From the NCBI RefSeq assembly GCF_000298315.2, contig NZ_AEYE02000010.1, positions 1 to 64,000 of the forward strand: a DNA stretch of 64,000 nt, read 5' to 3'. The DNA is from Rhizobium grahamii CCGE 502 (GTDB taxonomy: Bacteria; Pseudomonadota; Alphaproteobacteria; Rhizobiales; Rhizobiaceae). How positions within the stretch are numbered: the first letter of the stretch is position 1; every line of letters begins with the position of its first letter. A program made the position numbers and the translations under genes. Shown piece by piece: positions 1 to 9,520 of the stretch. Below the pieces are notes generated by a model that saw only the letters and a program-made list of their open reading frames with translations, did no database searches and was not told the DNA's origin.

Positions 1-1
1 C

Positions 2-28
2 AGCGGCCACCTCAACCGGGTGGCCGCT
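2..28 (+). terminator. Stem-loop at the left edge, probably the terminator of the upstream gene
   Basis: A perfect 10-bp stem (AGCGGCCACC at 2-11 pairs with GGTGGCCGCT at 19-28) encloses a 7-nt loop. No T-run follows directly, but a second hairpin stands at 46-71. The gene it ends lies outside the window; tuf commonly precedes rpsJ in rhizobia, which is an inference only. Confidence 0.6.
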
Positions 29-45
29 TCGATGACAATATTATG

Positions 46-71
46 AAGCAAGTGGCTTTGGCCGCTTGCTT
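46..71 (+). terminator. Second tandem stem-loop upstream of rpsJ
   Basis: The 11-bp stem with one G-T pair (AAGCAAGTGGC, loop TTTG, GCCGCTTGCTT) is followed by TATTA. Together with the hairpin at 2-28 it forms a tandem terminator-like pair separating the S10 operon from whatever is upstream. Confidence 0.5.
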
Positions 72-79
72 ATTACAAG

Positions 80-305
80 AAAATGTTGCACATGGCGCGC
101 GAGCGCTATTTGCGCCCTGCTTCGCTCATCGAAGCGGGTGACTACAGCAAACAATAAGGTGGGCTGAAAGGCCTGAAGACTAGATAGGGGCACGGTAACC
201 CGGAGCCTCTCTCGATCTTTGAAACCGGTGGTCCGCCTTAGGAATAAGAACAGCCTGTGCCTACCCGAAGGGCGCGCAGGATAACAAACACAAGGATAAC
301 GTCGA
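80..305 (+). promoter_or_regulatory. S10 operon leader region
   Basis: About 225 nt lie between the tandem hairpins and rpsJ with no credible gene. The stretch holds a 9-bp hairpin at 116-138 (CCTGCTTCG, loop CTCAT, CGAAGCGGG) and ends in the ribosome-binding site AAGGATAAC. A weak TTGCAC (86-91) with TATTTG (107-112) could be a promoter but the 15-nt spacing is short. A long leader in front of rpsJ is consistent with autogenous control of the operon, but I do not recognise a known leader family. Confidence 0.4.
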
Positions 306-614
306 ATGAACGGCCAAAATATCCGCATTCGCCTGAAGGCGTTCGATCACCGCATTCTCGACGCTTCGACGCGCGAGATCGTGTCGACGGCGAAGCGCAC
401 CGGCGCCAGCGTCCGGGGCCCCGTTCCGCTTCCGACTCGCATCGAGAAGTTTACGGTCAACCGGTCCCCACACATCGACAAGAAGAGCCGCGAGCAGTTC
501 GAGATGCGCACGCATAAGCGCCTCCTCGACATCGTAGATCCGACCCCGCAGACGGTAGACGCGCTGATGAAGCTCGATCTCGCCGCCGGTGTCGATGTTG
601 AGATCAAGCTCTGA
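306..614 (+). CDS. rpsJ: 30S ribosomal protein S10
   Basis: The 102-residue product matches S10 over its full length, beginning [19 protein letters not shown] and containing the [20 protein letters not shown] segment around residues 37-56. S10 is a head protein of the small subunit and, in bacteria, the NusE antitermination factor. It opens the S10 operon; a ribosome-binding site AAGGATAAC lies just ahead of the ATG, and rplC follows after 34 nt. Length and sequence leave no real alternative. Confidence 0.98.
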   Translation: MNGQNIRIRLKAFDHRILDASTREIVSTAKRTGASVRGPVPLPTRIEKFTVNRSPHIDKKSREQFEMRTHKRLLDIVDPTPQTVDALMKLDLAAGVDVEIKL

Positions 615-648
615 GCATTGCTCGAGCGGATTTGGAAGGATTGAACCG

Positions 649-1290
649 ATGCGTTCAGGTGTGATTGCACAGAAGGTGGGCATGACCCGCGTCTACAACG
701 ACGCTGGCGAACATGTCCCGGTAACAGTACTGCGTCTGGATGGCTGCCAGGTTGTGGCCCAGCGCACTGTTGAAAAGAACGGCTACGCCGCAGTCCAGCT
801 CGGTGCTGGCACGGCGAAGGTCAAGAATACGTCGAAGGCACTGCGTGGCAGCTTTGCTGTTGCCAACGTTGAGCCGAAGGCCAAGCTGACGGAATTCCGC
901 GTCACGGAAGACAACCTCCTCGAGGTTGGCACCGAGCTCAAGGCTGGTCACTTCGCCGCTGGTCAGCTCGTCGATGTGACGGGTACGACGATCGGTAAGG
1001 GCTTTGCCGGCGTCATGAAGCGTCACAATTTCGCCGGTGGCCGCGCCACTCACGGTAACTCGGTTTCGCACCGCTCGCACGGTTCGACCGGTCAGCGCCA
1101 GGACCCGGGCAGGGTTTTCAAGAACAAGAAGATGGCTGGTCACATGGGCCAGACGCGCGTAACGACTCAGAACCTTGAAGTGGTTTCGACCGACGAAGAT
1201 CGTGGTCTGATCCTGATCAAGGGTGCAGTACCCGGTTCCAAGGGTGCCTGGATCATCGTGCGCGATGCCGTCAAGTCGGCAGCGAAGTAA
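649..1290 (+). CDS. rplC: 50S ribosomal protein L3
   Basis: This 213-residue protein is L3, an early assembly protein that reaches toward the peptidyl-transferase centre. The family core is visible: [11 protein letters not shown] followed by the [19 protein letters not shown] region, where the modified glutamine (GQRQDPG) of L3 is conserved. The frame is open from 589, but the start at 649 ([14 protein letters not shown]) is chosen because it matches the L3 N-terminus and has GGAAGGA upstream. rplD follows after 13 nt. Confidence 0.97.
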   Translation: MRSGVIAQKVGMTRVYNDAGEHVPVTVLRLDGCQVVAQRTVEKNGYAAVQLGAGTAKVKNTSKALRGSFAVANVEPKAKLTEFRVTEDNLLEVGTELKAGHFAAGQLVDVTGTTIGKGFAGVMKRHNFAGGRATHGNSVSHRSHGSTGQRQDPGRVFKNKKMAGHMGQTRVTTQNLEVVSTDEDRGLILIKGAVPGSKGAWIIVRDAVKSAAK

Positions 1291-1303
1291 GGGAGCCGGA
1301 CCA

Positions 1304-1924
1304 ATGGAATTCAACGTCAAGACCCTCGAGGGAAAAGACGCAGGGAAGGTTTCTCTTTCTGACGCGATTTTCGGCCTCGAGCCCCGCGAAGACATTCTTG
1401 CCCGCGTCATCCGCTGGCAGCTTGCCAAGAAGCAGCAGGGCACGCACCAGGCAAAGGGCCGCGCGGACGTTTCGCGCACCGGCGCCAAGATGTATAAGCA
1501 GAAGGGTACGGGCCGCGCTCGTCACCATTCGGCTCGCGCTCCGCAGTTCCGCGGCGGTGGTAAGGCCCACGGCCCGGTCGCTCGCAGCCACGAACACGAC
1601 CTTCCGAAGAAGGTTCGCGCTCTCGGCCTGCGTCACGCCCTCTCGGCCAAGCTGAAGTCCGACGATGTCATCATCATCGATAGCCTGGTTGCTGCTGAAG
1701 CAAAGACCAAGGCACTGGCATCGACTTTCGAGACGCTCGGCCTGACCAATGCGCTCTTCATCGGCGGCGCTGAACTTGATGGCAACTTCAAGCTCGCAGC
1801 ACAGAACATCCCGAACATCGATGTTCTGCCGATCCAGGGCATCAACGTTTATGACATCGTGCGCCGCGGCAAGCTCGTGCTTTCCAAGGCTGCCGTTGAA
1901 GCTCTAGAGGAGCGTTTCAAGTGA
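1304..1924 (+). CDS. rplD: 50S ribosomal protein L4
   Basis: A 206-residue L4, which binds 23S rRNA domain I and lines the exit tunnel with its central loop. The loop is recognisable from the basic glycine-rich stretch around residues 60-95 ([21 protein letters not shown]). In E. coli L4 is the autogenous repressor of this operon; whether that holds here cannot be told. The start at 1304 has GGGAGCCGG upstream. Its stop overlaps the GTG start of rplW by 4 nt, so the two are translationally coupled. Confidence 0.97.
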   Translation: MEFNVKTLEGKDAGKVSLSDAIFGLEPREDILARVIRWQLAKKQQGTHQAKGRADVSRTGAKMYKQKGTGRARHHSARAPQFRGGGKAHGPVARSHEHDLPKKVRALGLRHALSAKLKSDDVIIIDSLVAAEAKTKALASTFETLGLTNALFIGGAELDGNFKLAAQNIPNIDVLPIQGINVYDIVRRGKLVLSKAAVEALEERFK

Positions 1925-2214
1925 CCGATCTTCGCCACTATGATGTGATCGTCTCGCCGGCGATTACCGAAAAGTCCACTCTGGTATCGGAAAACAACCA
2001 GGTTGTTTTCAATGTCGCCAAGAAGGCGTCGAAGCCGGAAATCAAGGCTGCAGTCGAGGCGCTCTTCGGCGTTAAGGTCACGGCCGTCAACACGCTGCTC
2101 CGCAAGGGCAAGACCAAGCGTTTTAAGGGTTTTGTCGGCAAGCAGCAGGACGTGAAGAAGGCTGTCGTAACGCTGGCTGAAGGCCAGACGATCGACGTCT
2201 CCACCGGTCTCTGA
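1921..2214 (+). CDS. rplW: 50S ribosomal protein L23
   Basis: The 97-residue product is L23, at the exit of the peptide tunnel, where trigger factor and SRP dock. It begins with a GTG codon inside the last codons of rplD (GTGA overlap). Conserved features include the [12 protein letters not shown]-terminal segment and [10 protein letters not shown] in the rRNA-binding extension. Length is normal for alphaproteobacteria. Confidence 0.97.
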   Translation: MTDLRHYDVIVSPAITEKSTLVSENNQVVFNVAKKASKPEIKAAVEALFGVKVTAVNTLLRKGKTKRFKGFVGKQQDVKKAVVTLAEGQTIDVSTGL

Positions 2215-2225
2215 GGAATAAAACA

Positions 2226-3062
2226 ATGGCATTGAAAACATTCAATCCTACGACCCCGAGCCAGCGTCAGCTGGTCATCGTCGATCGTTCTGGCCTCTAC
2301 AAGGGCAAGCCGGTCAAGGCGCTGACGGAAGGTCTGACCAAGAGCGGCGGTCGTAACAACCTCGGCCGCATCACGGCTCGCTTCATCGGCGGTGGTCACA
2401 AGCGCACGTACCGTCTGGTCGACTTCAAGCGTCGCAAGTTCGACGTTGAAGGCACGGTCGAACGTATCGAATACGATCCGAACCGGACCGCGTTCATTGC
2501 GCTCGTCTCCTACGCCGACGGCGAACAGGCCTACATCCTCGCTCCGCAGCGTCTTGCTGCTGGCGACAAGGTCATCTCGTCTGAGAAGGCTGTCGACGTG
2601 AAGCCCGGCAACACCATGCCGCTGCAGTTCATCCCGGTCGGTTCCATCATCCACAACGTGGAAATGAAGCCGGGCAAGGGTGGCCAGATCGCACGTTCGG
2701 CTGGCGGTTACGCACAGCTCGTCGGTCGCGACCAGGGCATGGCGATCCTTCGCCTGAACTCGGGCGAACAGCGCCTCGTGCACGGCACCTGCCTTGCTTC
2801 GATCGGTGCGGTTTCGAACCCGGATCACGCCAACATCAACGACGGCAAGGCTGGTCGTACGGTTTGGCGCGGCAAGCGTCCGCATAACCGCGGTGTTGTC
2901 ATGAACCCTGTTGACCATCCGCACGGCGGTGGTGAAGGCCGCACCTCTGGTGGTCGTCATCCGGTTACTCCGTGGGGCAAGCCGACCAAGGGCAAGCGCA
3001 CTCGGTCGAACAAGTCGACTGACAAGATGATCATGCGCTCGCGTCATCAGCGTAAGAAGTAA
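2226..3062 (+). CDS. rplB: 50S ribosomal protein L2
   Basis: A full-length 278-residue L2, essential for subunit association and peptidyl-transferase activity. The signature [17 protein letters not shown] is present near residues 219-235, including the conserved histidine next to the catalytic centre. The strongly basic C-terminus ([19 protein letters not shown]) is typical. GAGGAATAA precedes the ATG. Confidence 0.98.
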   Translation: MALKTFNPTTPSQRQLVIVDRSGLYKGKPVKALTEGLTKSGGRNNLGRITARFIGGGHKRTYRLVDFKRRKFDVEGTVERIEYDPNRTAFIALVSYADGEQAYILAPQRLAAGDKVISSEKAVDVKPGNTMPLQFIPVGSIIHNVEMKPGKGGQIARSAGGYAQLVGRDQGMAILRLNSGEQRLVHGTCLASIGAVSNPDHANINDGKAGRTVWRGKRPHNRGVVMNPVDHPHGGGEGRTSGGRHPVTPWGKPTKGKRTRSNKSTDKMIMRSRHQRKK

Positions 3063-3077
3063 GAGAGGAAGTCTCCA

Positions 3078-3356
3078 ATGGCTCGTTCAGTATGGAAAGG
3101 TCCGTTCGTTGACGGCTATCTTCTCAAGAAGGCTGAGAAGGTTCGTGAAGGCGGACGTGCAGAAGTAATCAAGATCTGGAGCCGTCGCTCCACGATCCTG
3201 CCGCAGTTCGTCGGTCTCACCTTCGGCGTCTACAACGGCAGCAAGCATGTTCCGGTCAGCGTCAATGAAGACATGGTCGGTCACAAATTCGGTGAATTCT
3301 CTCCGACCCGGACCTACTACGGTCACGGTGCGGACAAGAAGGCAAAGAGGAAGTAA
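3078..3356 (+). CDS. rpsS: 30S ribosomal protein S19
   Basis: The 92-residue protein begins [20 protein letters not shown] and contains the S19 signature [19 protein letters not shown]19 sits in the head of the small subunit and contacts S13. It lies 15 nt after rplB and 2 nt before rplV, within one transcript. Confidence 0.98.
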   Translation: MARSVWKGPFVDGYLLKKAEKVREGGRAEVIKIWSRRSTILPQFVGLTFGVYNGSKHVPVSVNEDMVGHKFGEFSPTRTYYGHGADKKAKRK

Positions 3357-3358
3357 CA

Positions 3359-3748
3359 ATGGGCAAGGCAAAAGCCGAACGCCGGCTGAAGGACAACGAG
3401 GCGCAAGCAGTCGCCCGCACGCTCCGCGTCAGCCCACAGAAGCTCAACCTCGTTGCTGCGGCTATCCGCGGCAAGAAGGTCGATCGTGCACTCGCTGAGC
3501 TGGAATTCTCCCGCAAGCGTATCGCAGGCGCCGTCAAGAAGACGCTCGAATCTGCGATCGCAAACGCCGAGAACAACCATGATCTCGACGTTGACACGCT
3601 CGTCGTGGCAGAAGCCTACGTAGGCAAGTCGATCGTCATGAAGCGTTTCCACGCTCGTGGCCGCGGCCGCGCTTCTCGCATCGAGAGGCCGTTTGCGCAC
3701 CTGACGATCGTTGTCCGCGAAGTGCAGGCACAAGAGGAGGCCGCATAA
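3359..3748 (+). CDS. rplV: 50S ribosomal protein L22
   Basis: A 129-residue L22, whose beta-hairpin lines the exit tunnel near the macrolide site. Family features are [20 protein letters not shown] and the loop with [14 protein letters not shown] followed by HLTIVV. The stop overlaps the ATG of rpsC by one base, implying coupled translation. Confidence 0.97.
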   Translation: MGKAKAERRLKDNEAQAVARTLRVSPQKLNLVAAAIRGKKVDRALAELEFSRKRIAGAVKKTLESAIANAENNHDLDVDTLVVAEAYVGKSIVMKRFHARGRGRASRIERPFAHLTIVVREVQAQEEAA

Positions 3749-4467
3749 TGGGTCAGAAAATTAATCCAATCGGTTTCCGTCTTGGCATCAACCGTACCTG
3801 GGATAGCCGCTGGTTTGCGGACAATGCCGAGTACGGCCAGCTGCTGCACGAAGACCTGAAGATGCGCAAGTTCGTCATGAGCGAACTGAAGCAGGCCGGT
3901 ATCGCCAAGGTGGTTATCGAGCGTCCGCACAAGAAGTGCCGCGTCACGATCCACTCGGCTCGTCCGGGCCTGATCATCGGCAAGAAGGGCGCAGACATCG
4001 ACAAGCTCCGCAAGAAGCTGTCGGAGATGACGAATTCCGAAACGCACCTCAACATCGTTGAAGTGCGCAAGCCGGAAGTCGACGCTACGCTCGTCGCACA
4101 GTCGATCGCTCAGCAGCTTGAGCGTCGTGTTGCTTTCCGTCGCGCCATGAAGCGTGCCGTTCAGTCTGCAATGCGTCTTGGCGCCGAAGGCATCAAGATC
4201 ACCTGCGCAGGCCGTCTCGGCGGTGCTGAAATCGCTCGTACGGAATGGTACCGCGAAGGTCGCGTTCCGCTGCACACGCTGCGCGCTGACATCGACTACG
4301 GCACTGCTGAAGCGGAAACCGCTTTCGGCATCTGCGGCATCAAGGTCTGGATCTTCAAGGGCGAAATCCTTGAGCACGATCCGATGGCCTCCGAGCGCCG
4401 CGCACTCGAGGGTGACGCTCAGGGTCCGGCAAGCCGTGATCGCGATCGTCGCCGCGACAACGCTTAA
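3748..4467 (+). CDS. rpsC: 30S ribosomal protein S3
   Basis: A 239-residue S3, which helps form the mRNA entry pore. The type-II KH domain is visible with its GxxG loop ([16 protein letters not shown], near residues 74-89), followed by the S3 C-terminal domain ([20 protein letters not shown]). The tail is extended and charged, as in other rhizobia. It starts on the last base of the rplV stop codon. Confidence 0.98.
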   Translation: MGQKINPIGFRLGINRTWDSRWFADNAEYGQLLHEDLKMRKFVMSELKQAGIAKVVIERPHKKCRVTIHSARPGLIIGKKGADIDKLRKKLSEMTNSETHLNIVEVRKPEVDATLVAQSIAQQLERRVAFRRAMKRAVQSAMRLGAEGIKITCAGRLGGAEIARTEWYREGRVPLHTLRADIDYGTAEAETAFGICGIKVWIFKGEILEHDPMASERRALEGDAQGPASRDRDRRRDNA

Positions 4468-4503
4468 TAGCGTTGGTGGCAGATAAGTTCGGAGAATAAG
4501 AAA

Positions 4504-4917
4504 ATGTTGCAGCCAAAGCGTACCAAGTACCGCAAGCAATTTAAGGGCCGCATCAAGGGCGTCGCCAAGGGTGGTTCTGACCTGGCCTTCGGTGAATTCG
4601 GCCTTAAGGCTCAGGAGCCGAACCGCGTGAATGCACGCGAGATCGAAGCGGCACGCCGCGCGATCACGCGTTACATGAAGCGCGCCGGCCGTGTATGGAT
4701 CCGCGTGTTCCCGGATGTTCCGGTAACCGCAAAGCCGACCGAAGTCCGTATGGGTAAGGGCAAGGGCTCTGTCGAATACTGGGCATGCAAGGTCAAGCCA
4801 GGCCGTATGATGTTCGAAATCGACGGCGTCAGCGAAGAAATCGCTCGTGAAGCGCTTCGCCTCGGCTCTGCCAAGCTCTCGGTCAAGACGCGCTTCGTTC
4901 AGCGCATTGCAGAGTAA
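4504..4917 (+). CDS. rplP: 50S ribosomal protein L16
   Basis: The 137-residue L16 binds between the A-site tRNA and the 5S rRNA region. It starts [16 protein letters not shown] and contains the conserved [19 protein letters not shown] segment, in which the arginine hydroxylated in some bacteria is retained. GGAGAATAAGAAA supplies the ribosome-binding site. Confidence 0.98.
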   Translation: MLQPKRTKYRKQFKGRIKGVAKGGSDLAFGEFGLKAQEPNRVNAREIEAARRAITRYMKRAGRVWIRVFPDVPVTAKPTEVRMGKGKGSVEYWACKVKPGRMMFEIDGVSEEIAREALRLGSAKLSVKTRFVQRIAE

Positions 4918-4929
4918 GGAGCAAGGCAG

Positions 4930-5130
4930 ATGAAAGCCGAAGAAGTACGCGGCCTCACGGCCGATCAGCTCAAGGACAAGCTCGCCGACCTGAAGAAGGA
5001 GCAGTTCAACCTGCGCTTCCAGAAGGCAACCGGTCAGCTGGAAAAGTCCTCCCGCGTCAACGAAGTCCGCAAGGACATCGCCCGCGTGAAAACCATTGCC
5101 CGCCAGAAGGCGGCAGAAGCAAAGGCCTAA
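4930..5130 (+). CDS. rpmC: 50S ribosomal protein L29
   Basis: A 66-residue, mostly helical L29, near the peptide exit. It shows the typical [18 protein letters not shown] helix and an N-terminal [18 protein letters not shown]. The gene lies 12 nt after rplP, with AAGGAGCAAGG just upstream, and 4 nt before rpsQ. Confidence 0.96.
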   Translation: MKAEEVRGLTADQLKDKLADLKKEQFNLRFQKATGQLEKSSRVNEVRKDIARVKTIARQKAAEAKA

Positions 5131-5134
5131 GAAT

Positions 5135-5374
5135 ATGCCGAAGCGCATCCTGCAGGGCGTCGTCGTTGGCGACAAGAACGAGAAGACTGTAGTTGTCCGC
5201 GTAGAGCGTCGTTTCGCTCATCCGCTGATGCAGAAGACCGTTCGTCGTTCCAAGAAGTACAAGGCCCACGACGAAAACAATCAGTACAAGATTGGCGATA
5301 CCGTATCCATCGAGGAATGCGCGCCGATCTCCAAGGACAAGCGTTGGACGGTCGTTTCCGCCCAGGCCAAGTAA
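5135..5374 (+). CDS. rpsQ: 30S ribosomal protein S17
   Basis: A 79-residue S17, an OB-fold protein binding 16S rRNA helix 11. It carries [19 protein letters not shown] and the S17 signature region [18 protein letters not shown]. The frame is open 39 nt further upstream inside rpmC, but the start at 5135 (MPKRILQG) matches the family. It is the last gene before a strong terminator at 5429-5456, the same operon end as in E. coli. Confidence 0.96.
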   Translation: MPKRILQGVVVGDKNEKTVVVRVERRFAHPLMQKTVRRSKKYKAHDENNQYKIGDTVSIEECAPISKDKRWTVVSAQAK

Positions 5375-5428
5375 GATTTTTGCGCGAGGCCTTGCGTCTC
5401 ACGGAAATATCTGTATGAAGCAGCGTCA

Positions 5429-5456
5429 GAACGCTCGTTCGTCGAGCGTTCTTTTG
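5429..5456 (+). terminator. Rho-independent terminator ending the S10 operon
   Basis: GAACGCTCG (5429-5437) pairs perfectly with CGAGCGTTC (5443-5451) around a 5-nt loop and is followed by TTTTGCTTT. The 179 nt from here to rplN have no gene and should hold the promoter of the spc segment. Confidence 0.8.
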
Positions 5457-5635
5457 CTTTGAGCGCACGGAAGGTCCCATTGGGGAAACCACCCTGGCAC
5501 GATCGATCCCGCGCTATTCAAGCTATGCCGTGTTTTCGCCTGCTCTCGTAGCAAGCGGCCGGCTGACAATTTTCATAAGCCGGGGAAGGGGGCTCTGAGC
5601 CCAACCATTCCGGTAAACCAAAAAGGCGACCTGAT

Positions 5636-6004
5636 ATGATTCAGATGCAAACAAACCTCGACGTGGCGGATAATTCCGGCGCACGTCGTGTCATGTGCAT
5701 CAAGGTGCTGGGCGGCTCGAAGCGCAAGTATGCCGGGATCGGCGACGTTATCGTCGTTTCGATCAAGGAAGCGATCCCGCGCGGCCGCGTGAAGAAGGGT
5801 GACGTGATGAAGGCGGTGGTCGTTCGTACCGCCAAGGAAATCCGTCGCGTTGATGGTTCCATCATCCGCTTCGACACGAATGCAGCAGTCCTCATCGACA
5901 ACAAAAAAGAGCCGATCGGCACCCGTATCTTCGGACCGGTTCCGCGCGAACTTCGCGCCAAGAACCATATGAAGATCATCTCGCTGGCTCCCGAAGTACT
6001 GTAA
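5636..6004 (+). CDS. rplN: 50S ribosomal protein L14
   Basis: The 122-residue L14 lies at the subunit interface. The family signature is complete: [20 protein letters not shown] at the N-terminus and the [15 protein letters not shown] segment. It heads the spc-type gene set after a 261-nt gap that contains a terminator, so it probably has its own promoter. An in-frame second ATG lies three codons in (MIQM); the first is used, as in E. coli L14. Confidence 0.97.
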   Translation: MIQMQTNLDVADNSGARRVMCIKVLGGSKRKYAGIGDVIVVSIKEAIPRGRVKKGDVMKAVVVRTAKEIRRVDGSIIRFDTNAAVLIDNKKEPIGTRIFGPVPRELRAKNHMKIISLAPEVL

Positions 6005-6016
6005 GGAGCGCGAACG

Positions 6017-6319
6017 ATGCAAAAGATTCGTAAGGGCGACAAGGTCGTCATGCTCGCAGGCAAGGACAAGGGCCGCACTGGCGAAGTCCTCCAGGTTCTG
6101 CCCAAGGAAGATCGTGCCGTTGTTCGTGGCATCAACGTCGTAAAGCGCCATCAGCGCCAGACGCAGAGCCAGGAAGCCGGCATCATCAACAAGGAAGCCG
6201 CTGTTCACCTCTCTAACGTTGCAATCGTCGACAAGGACGGCAAGCCGACCCGCGTTGGTTTCAAGGTTGTTGACGGCAAGAAGGTCCGTGTGGCCAAGCG
6301 TTCCGGTGAGGTGATCTGA
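6017..6319 (+). CDS. rplX: 50S ribosomal protein L24
   Basis: The 100-residue L24 initiates large-subunit assembly. Its KOW motif is clear at the N-terminus ([20 protein letters not shown]), followed by the conserved GINVVKRHQ segment. The stop shares one base with the ATG of rplE. Confidence 0.97.
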   Translation: MQKIRKGDKVVMLAGKDKGRTGEVLQVLPKEDRAVVRGINVVKRHQRQTQSQEAGIINKEAAVHLSNVAIVDKDGKPTRVGFKVVDGKKVRVAKRSGEVI

Positions 6320-6876
6320 TGGCTGACGCAAAGTACGAGCCGCGGCTCAAGAAGGAATATGTCGAGCGCATTCGTGCGGCGATGCAGGAGAAGTTCTCCT
6401 ACGCCAACGAAATGATGATCCCGAAGCTCGACAAGATCGTAATCAACATGGGTGTTGGTGAAGCAACGGCTGATTCGAAGAAGCCGACTGTTGCTGCAGC
6501 TGACCTGGCCGCTATCGCTGGCCAGAAGCCGGTCATCACCCGTGCACGCAACTCCATCGCGGGCTTCAAGGTCCGTGAGCAGATGCCGATCGGCGCAAAG
6601 GTTACCCTGCGCGGCGCTCGCATGTACGAGTTCCTGGACCGTCTCGTGAACATCGCGCTTCCGCGCGTTCGCGACTTCCGCGGCCTGAACCCGAAAAGCT
6701 TTGACGGCCGTGGCAACTTCGCCATGGGCATCAAGGAGCACATTGTGTTCCCTGAGATCAACTACGACAAGGTTGATCAGATGTGGGGCATGGACATCAT
6801 CGTTTGCACGACGGCAACGAAGGACGACGAAGCACGGGCTCTGCTGACAGAGTTCAACTTCCCGTTCCGTCAGTAA
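6319..6876 (+). CDS. rplE: 50S ribosomal protein L5
   Basis: A 185-residue L5, which carries 5S rRNA into the large subunit. Motifs include [17 protein letters not shown], the GAKVTLRG stretch and the conserved [16 protein letters not shown] region. Translation is probably coupled to rplX through the TGATG overlap. Confidence 0.98.
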   Translation: MADAKYEPRLKKEYVERIRAAMQEKFSYANEMMIPKLDKIVINMGVGEATADSKKPTVAAADLAAIAGQKPVITRARNSIAGFKVREQMPIGAKVTLRGARMYEFLDRLVNIALPRVRDFRGLNPKSFDGRGNFAMGIKEHIVFPEINYDKVDQMWGMDIIVCTTATKDDEARALLTEFNFPFRQ

Positions 6877-6908
6877 CCGTAACGACGAGCGTAGAAAAGG
6901 AACCGCAC

Positions 6909-7214
6909 ATGGCGAAGACAAGCGCAGTTGAAAAGAACAAGCGCCGCCGTACCACGGTCGCTAACCAGGCTGCCAAGCGCGCAGCTCTTAAGGCGATCAT
7001 CATGAACCAGGCTCTTCCGATCGAAGACCGGTTCAAGGCCTCGATCAAGCTGGCATCCCTGCCGCGCGATGGATCCAAGACCCGCATTCGCAACCGCTGC
7101 GAAGTATCGGGCCGTCCGCGCGCATACTACCGCAAACTGCGCATGTCGCGTATCGCGCTGCGTGAACTCGGCAATCTCGGCAAGGTGCCGGGCATCGTCA
7201 AGTCGAGCTGGTAA
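6909..7214 (+). CDS. rpsN: 30S ribosomal protein S14
   Basis: The 101-residue S14 is the long, zinc-free type: the CxxC pairs of the short zinc form are absent and only the single C in [16 protein letters not shown] remains. The C-terminal [18 protein letters not shown] is diagnostic. The frame extends upstream into rplE, but 6909 (AAAAGGAACCGCAC upstream) is the family start. Confidence 0.97.
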   Translation: MAKTSAVEKNKRRRTTVANQAAKRAALKAIIMNQALPIEDRFKASIKLASLPRDGSKTRIRNRCEVSGRPRAYYRKLRMSRIALRELGNLGKVPGIVKSSW

Positions 7215-7226
7215 GGAGCAGGTTAG

Positions 7227-7625
7227 ATGACAATGACTGATCCGTTGGGCGATATGCTCACTCGCATCCGCAACGGCGCTTCTCGCCGCAAGTCGTCGGT
7301 TTCGACGCCTGCTTCGAAGCTCCGTGCACGCGTTCTCGATGTTCTGCAGTCCGAAGGCTACATCCGTGGCTATTCCGTTGTCGATTTCGGCAATGGCAAG
7401 TCGGAGCTCAGCATCGAGCTGAAGTACTATGAAGGCGCATCGGTGATCCGTGAGATCGGCCGTGTGTCCAAGCCGGGCCGCCGGGTTTATGTCTCGGTCA
7501 AGTCCATTCCGCAGGTCGCGAACGGCCTCGGCATTACCATCCTTTCGACCCCGAAGGGCGTGATGGCCGATCACCAAGCTCGCGAACAGAACGTTGGTGG
7601 CGAGGTTCTTTGCTCGGTCTTCTAA
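7227..7625 (+). CDS. rpsH: 30S ribosomal protein S8
   Basis: A 132-residue S8, a central-domain assembly protein binding 16S rRNA helix 21. It begins [17 protein letters not shown] and ends with the signature [20 protein letters not shown]. Either the first ATG (7227) or the one two codons on (7233) could start it; GGAGCAGG at 7214-7221 favours the first. Confidence 0.97.
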   Translation: MTMTDPLGDMLTRIRNGASRRKSSVSTPASKLRARVLDVLQSEGYIRGYSVVDFGNGKSELSIELKYYEGASVIREIGRVSKPGRRVYVSVKSIPQVANGLGITILSTPKGVMADHQAREQNVGGEVLCSVF

Positions 7626-7667
7626 GGCTGAGTAAGGATCTCCATAGCGAACAGACAGGATTGAAAC

Positions 7668-8201
7668 ATGTCTCGTATCGGTAAAAAGCCCGTTCAGGTG
7701 CCTGCTGGGATCACGGCTACGGTCGATGGCCAGAAGGTTACCGCTAAGGGCCCGAAGGGCGAGCTGTTCTTCGTCGCAAACGACGAAGTCGGCGTGAAGC
7801 TCGAAAACAATGCGGTTGTCGTAACGCCGCTCACCCAGACGAAGAATGCTCGTGCAAAGTGGGGCATGTCCCGCACGATGATCGAGAACATCTTCAAGGG
7901 CGTCAAGGACGGCTTTGAGCGCAAGCTCGAAATCAACGGCGTCGGTTACCGCGCGTCGCTCCAGGGCAAGAACCTGCAGCTGGCACTCGGTTTCAGCCAT
8001 GACGTTGTTTATGAGCCGCCGCAGGGCATCACGATCGCTGTGCCGAAGCCGACGGAAATCGTCGTCACCGGCATCAACAAGCAGCAGGTCGGCCAGGTTG
8101 CCGCTGAAATCCGCGAATACCGCGGTCCTGAGCCCTACAAGGGCAAGGGCGTCAAGTATGCCGAAGAGCGGATCGTCCGCAAAGAAGGCAAGAAGAAGTA
8201 A
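7668..8201 (+). CDS. rplF: 50S ribosomal protein L6
   Basis: The 177-residue L6 sits near the factor-binding site. It shows the two tandem alpha/beta domains of the family, with [15 protein letters not shown] at the start and the C-terminal signature [26 protein letters not shown] precedes the ATG. Confidence 0.98.
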   Translation: MSRIGKKPVQVPAGITATVDGQKVTAKGPKGELFFVANDEVGVKLENNAVVVTPLTQTKNARAKWGMSRTMIENIFKGVKDGFERKLEINGVGYRASLQGKNLQLALGFSHDVVYEPPQGITIAVPKPTEIVVTGINKQQVGQVAAEIREYRGPEPYKGKGVKYAEERIVRKEGKKK

Positions 8202-8213
8202 GGATCACGCGAA

Positions 8214-8576
8214 ATGGCTAGCAGGAAAGAAGCACTTGCACGTCGCGCCAACCGCGTGCGTCGTCACCTCAAGTCGGTGGCCAACGGCCGTCCGCGCCTG
8301 TCGGTTCATCGCTCGTCGAAGAACATCTACGCTCAGATCATTGACGATGTCGCCGGTAAGACGCTTGCGTCCGCCTCGACCCTCGACAAGGACCTGCGCG
8401 GTTCTCTGAAGACCGGTGCTGACACGGCAGCAGCTGCCCTCGTAGGCAAGCTCGTTGCTGAGCGCGGCTCGAAGGCTGGCGTCAAGGACGTCGTATTCGA
8501 CCGTGGCGCCTTCATCTACCACGGCCGTATCAAGGCCCTGGCAGAAGCAGCCCGCGAAGGCGGTCTGTCCTTCTGA
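8214..8576 (+). CDS. rplR: 50S ribosomal protein L18
   Basis: A 120-residue L18, a 5S rRNA-binding protein. It has the basic N-terminus ([16 protein letters not shown]), the [20 protein letters not shown] segment and the C-terminal [20 protein letters not shown]. It is followed by a 134-nt gap containing a palindromic hairpin. Confidence 0.97.
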   Translation: MASRKEALARRANRVRRHLKSVANGRPRLSVHRSSKNIYAQIIDDVAGKTLASASTLDKDLRGSLKTGADTAAAALVGKLVAERGSKAGVKDVVFDRGAFIYHGRIKALAEAAREGGLSF

Positions 8577-8584
8577 TTAAGATT

Positions 8585-8615
8585 TCCGGCCGGAGCCTTC
8601 GAGCTTCCGGCCGGA
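8585..8615 (+). repeat. Hairpin of a duplicated 10-bp palindrome between rplR and rpsE
   Basis: The self-complementary sequence TCCGGCCGGA occurs at 8585-8594 and again at 8606-8615, so the two copies can pair with each other around an 11-nt loop. No T-run follows, so it is more likely an mRNA processing or attenuation structure than a full terminator. Confidence 0.55.
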
Positions 8616-8710
8616 TGCTCACCGGACCGCAAACGCTCTTCGATAGAGGAGGCTGATGCGGTCCTCGTTTTGTCTGCCGTTCCACCCGCAAAAGAAAAAG
8701 GAAAAGGACA

Positions 8711-9280
8711 ATGGCACAGGAAAGAAGAGGTTCTCGCGACGATCGCCAGAACCGCGAAGAACGCGATAGCGAATTCGTCGACAAGCTGGTCGCGATTAAC
8801 CGCGTTGCTAAGGTTGTTAAGGGCGGCCGTCGTTTCGGTTTCGCCGCTCTCGTCGTCGTTGGTGACCAGAAGGGCCGCGTCGGCTTCGGTCACGGCAAGG
8901 CACGCGAAGTGCCGGAAGCAATCCGCAAGGCGACTGAAGCTGCCAAGCGCGAACTGATCTTCGTACCGCTGCGTGACGGCCGTACGCTGCATCACGACGT
9001 TCATGGCCGCCATGGCGCCGGCAAGGTTCTGCTTCGTTCGGCCAAGGTCGGTACCGGTATCATCGCCGGTGGTCCGATGCGCGCCGTTTTCGAAACGCTC
9101 GGCGTTCACGACGTTGTCGCCAAGTCGACCGGTTCCTCGAACCCATACAACATGGTTCGCGCTACCTTCGACGCTCTGAAGCACCAGGTTCACCCGAAGG
9201 ACATCGCAGCTCAGCGCGGCATCAAGTATGCAACGCTCCAGGCTCGCCGTGCCGCTTCCGGCAATGCCTCTGAAGAATAA
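8711..9280 (+). CDS. rpsE: 30S ribosomal protein S5
   Basis: A 189-residue S5, which takes part in decoding fidelity and the mRNA entry pore. The dsRBD-like domain is seen in ELVDKL-type [20 protein letters not shown], followed by [13 protein letters not shown] and the C-terminal [16 protein letters not shown]. The start at 8711 has AAAAAGGAAAAGGAC upstream. Confidence 0.97.
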   Translation: MAQERRGSRDDRQNREERDSEFVDKLVAINRVAKVVKGGRRFGFAALVVVGDQKGRVGFGHGKAREVPEAIRKATEAAKRELIFVPLRDGRTLHHDVHGRHGAGKVLLRSAKVGTGIIAGGPMRAVFETLGVHDVVAKSTGSSNPYNMVRATFDALKHQVHPKDIAAQRGIKYATLQARRAASGNASEE

Positions 9281-9294
9281 GAGGAGTCTGACAG

Positions 9295-9504
9295 ATGGCT
9301 AAGGCTACCAAGAAGACTGAAGCGAAGACGGTTACTGTCGAACAGATCGGCAGCCCGATTCGTCGTCCGGATGTCCAGCAGCGCACGCTGATCGGCCTCG
9401 GACTCAACAAGATGCACCGTCGTCGCACGCTGGAAGATACCCCTTCCGTTCGTGGCATGATCCGTGCTGTCCAGCATCTCGTTCGCATCGTCGACGAGAA
9501 GTAA
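9295..9504 (+). CDS. rpmD: 50S ribosomal protein L30
   Basis: The 69-residue L30 contains the family core [20 protein letters not shown] and [20 protein letters not shown]. It lies 14 nt after rpsE and 16 nt before rplO, with AAGAGGAG as ribosome-binding site. The lysine-rich first ten residues are slightly longer than in E. coli. Confidence 0.96.
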   Translation: MAKATKKTEAKTVTVEQIGSPIRRPDVQQRTLIGLGLNKMHRRRTLEDTPSVRGMIRAVQHLVRIVDEK

Positions 9505-9520
9505 GCCGGGAGTATTCGCT

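Noticed and set aside
3616-5175. A 519-codon minus-strand frame across rpsC to rpsQ
   Set aside because: The plus strand is unambiguously ribosomal protein genes; the frame is a composition artefact.
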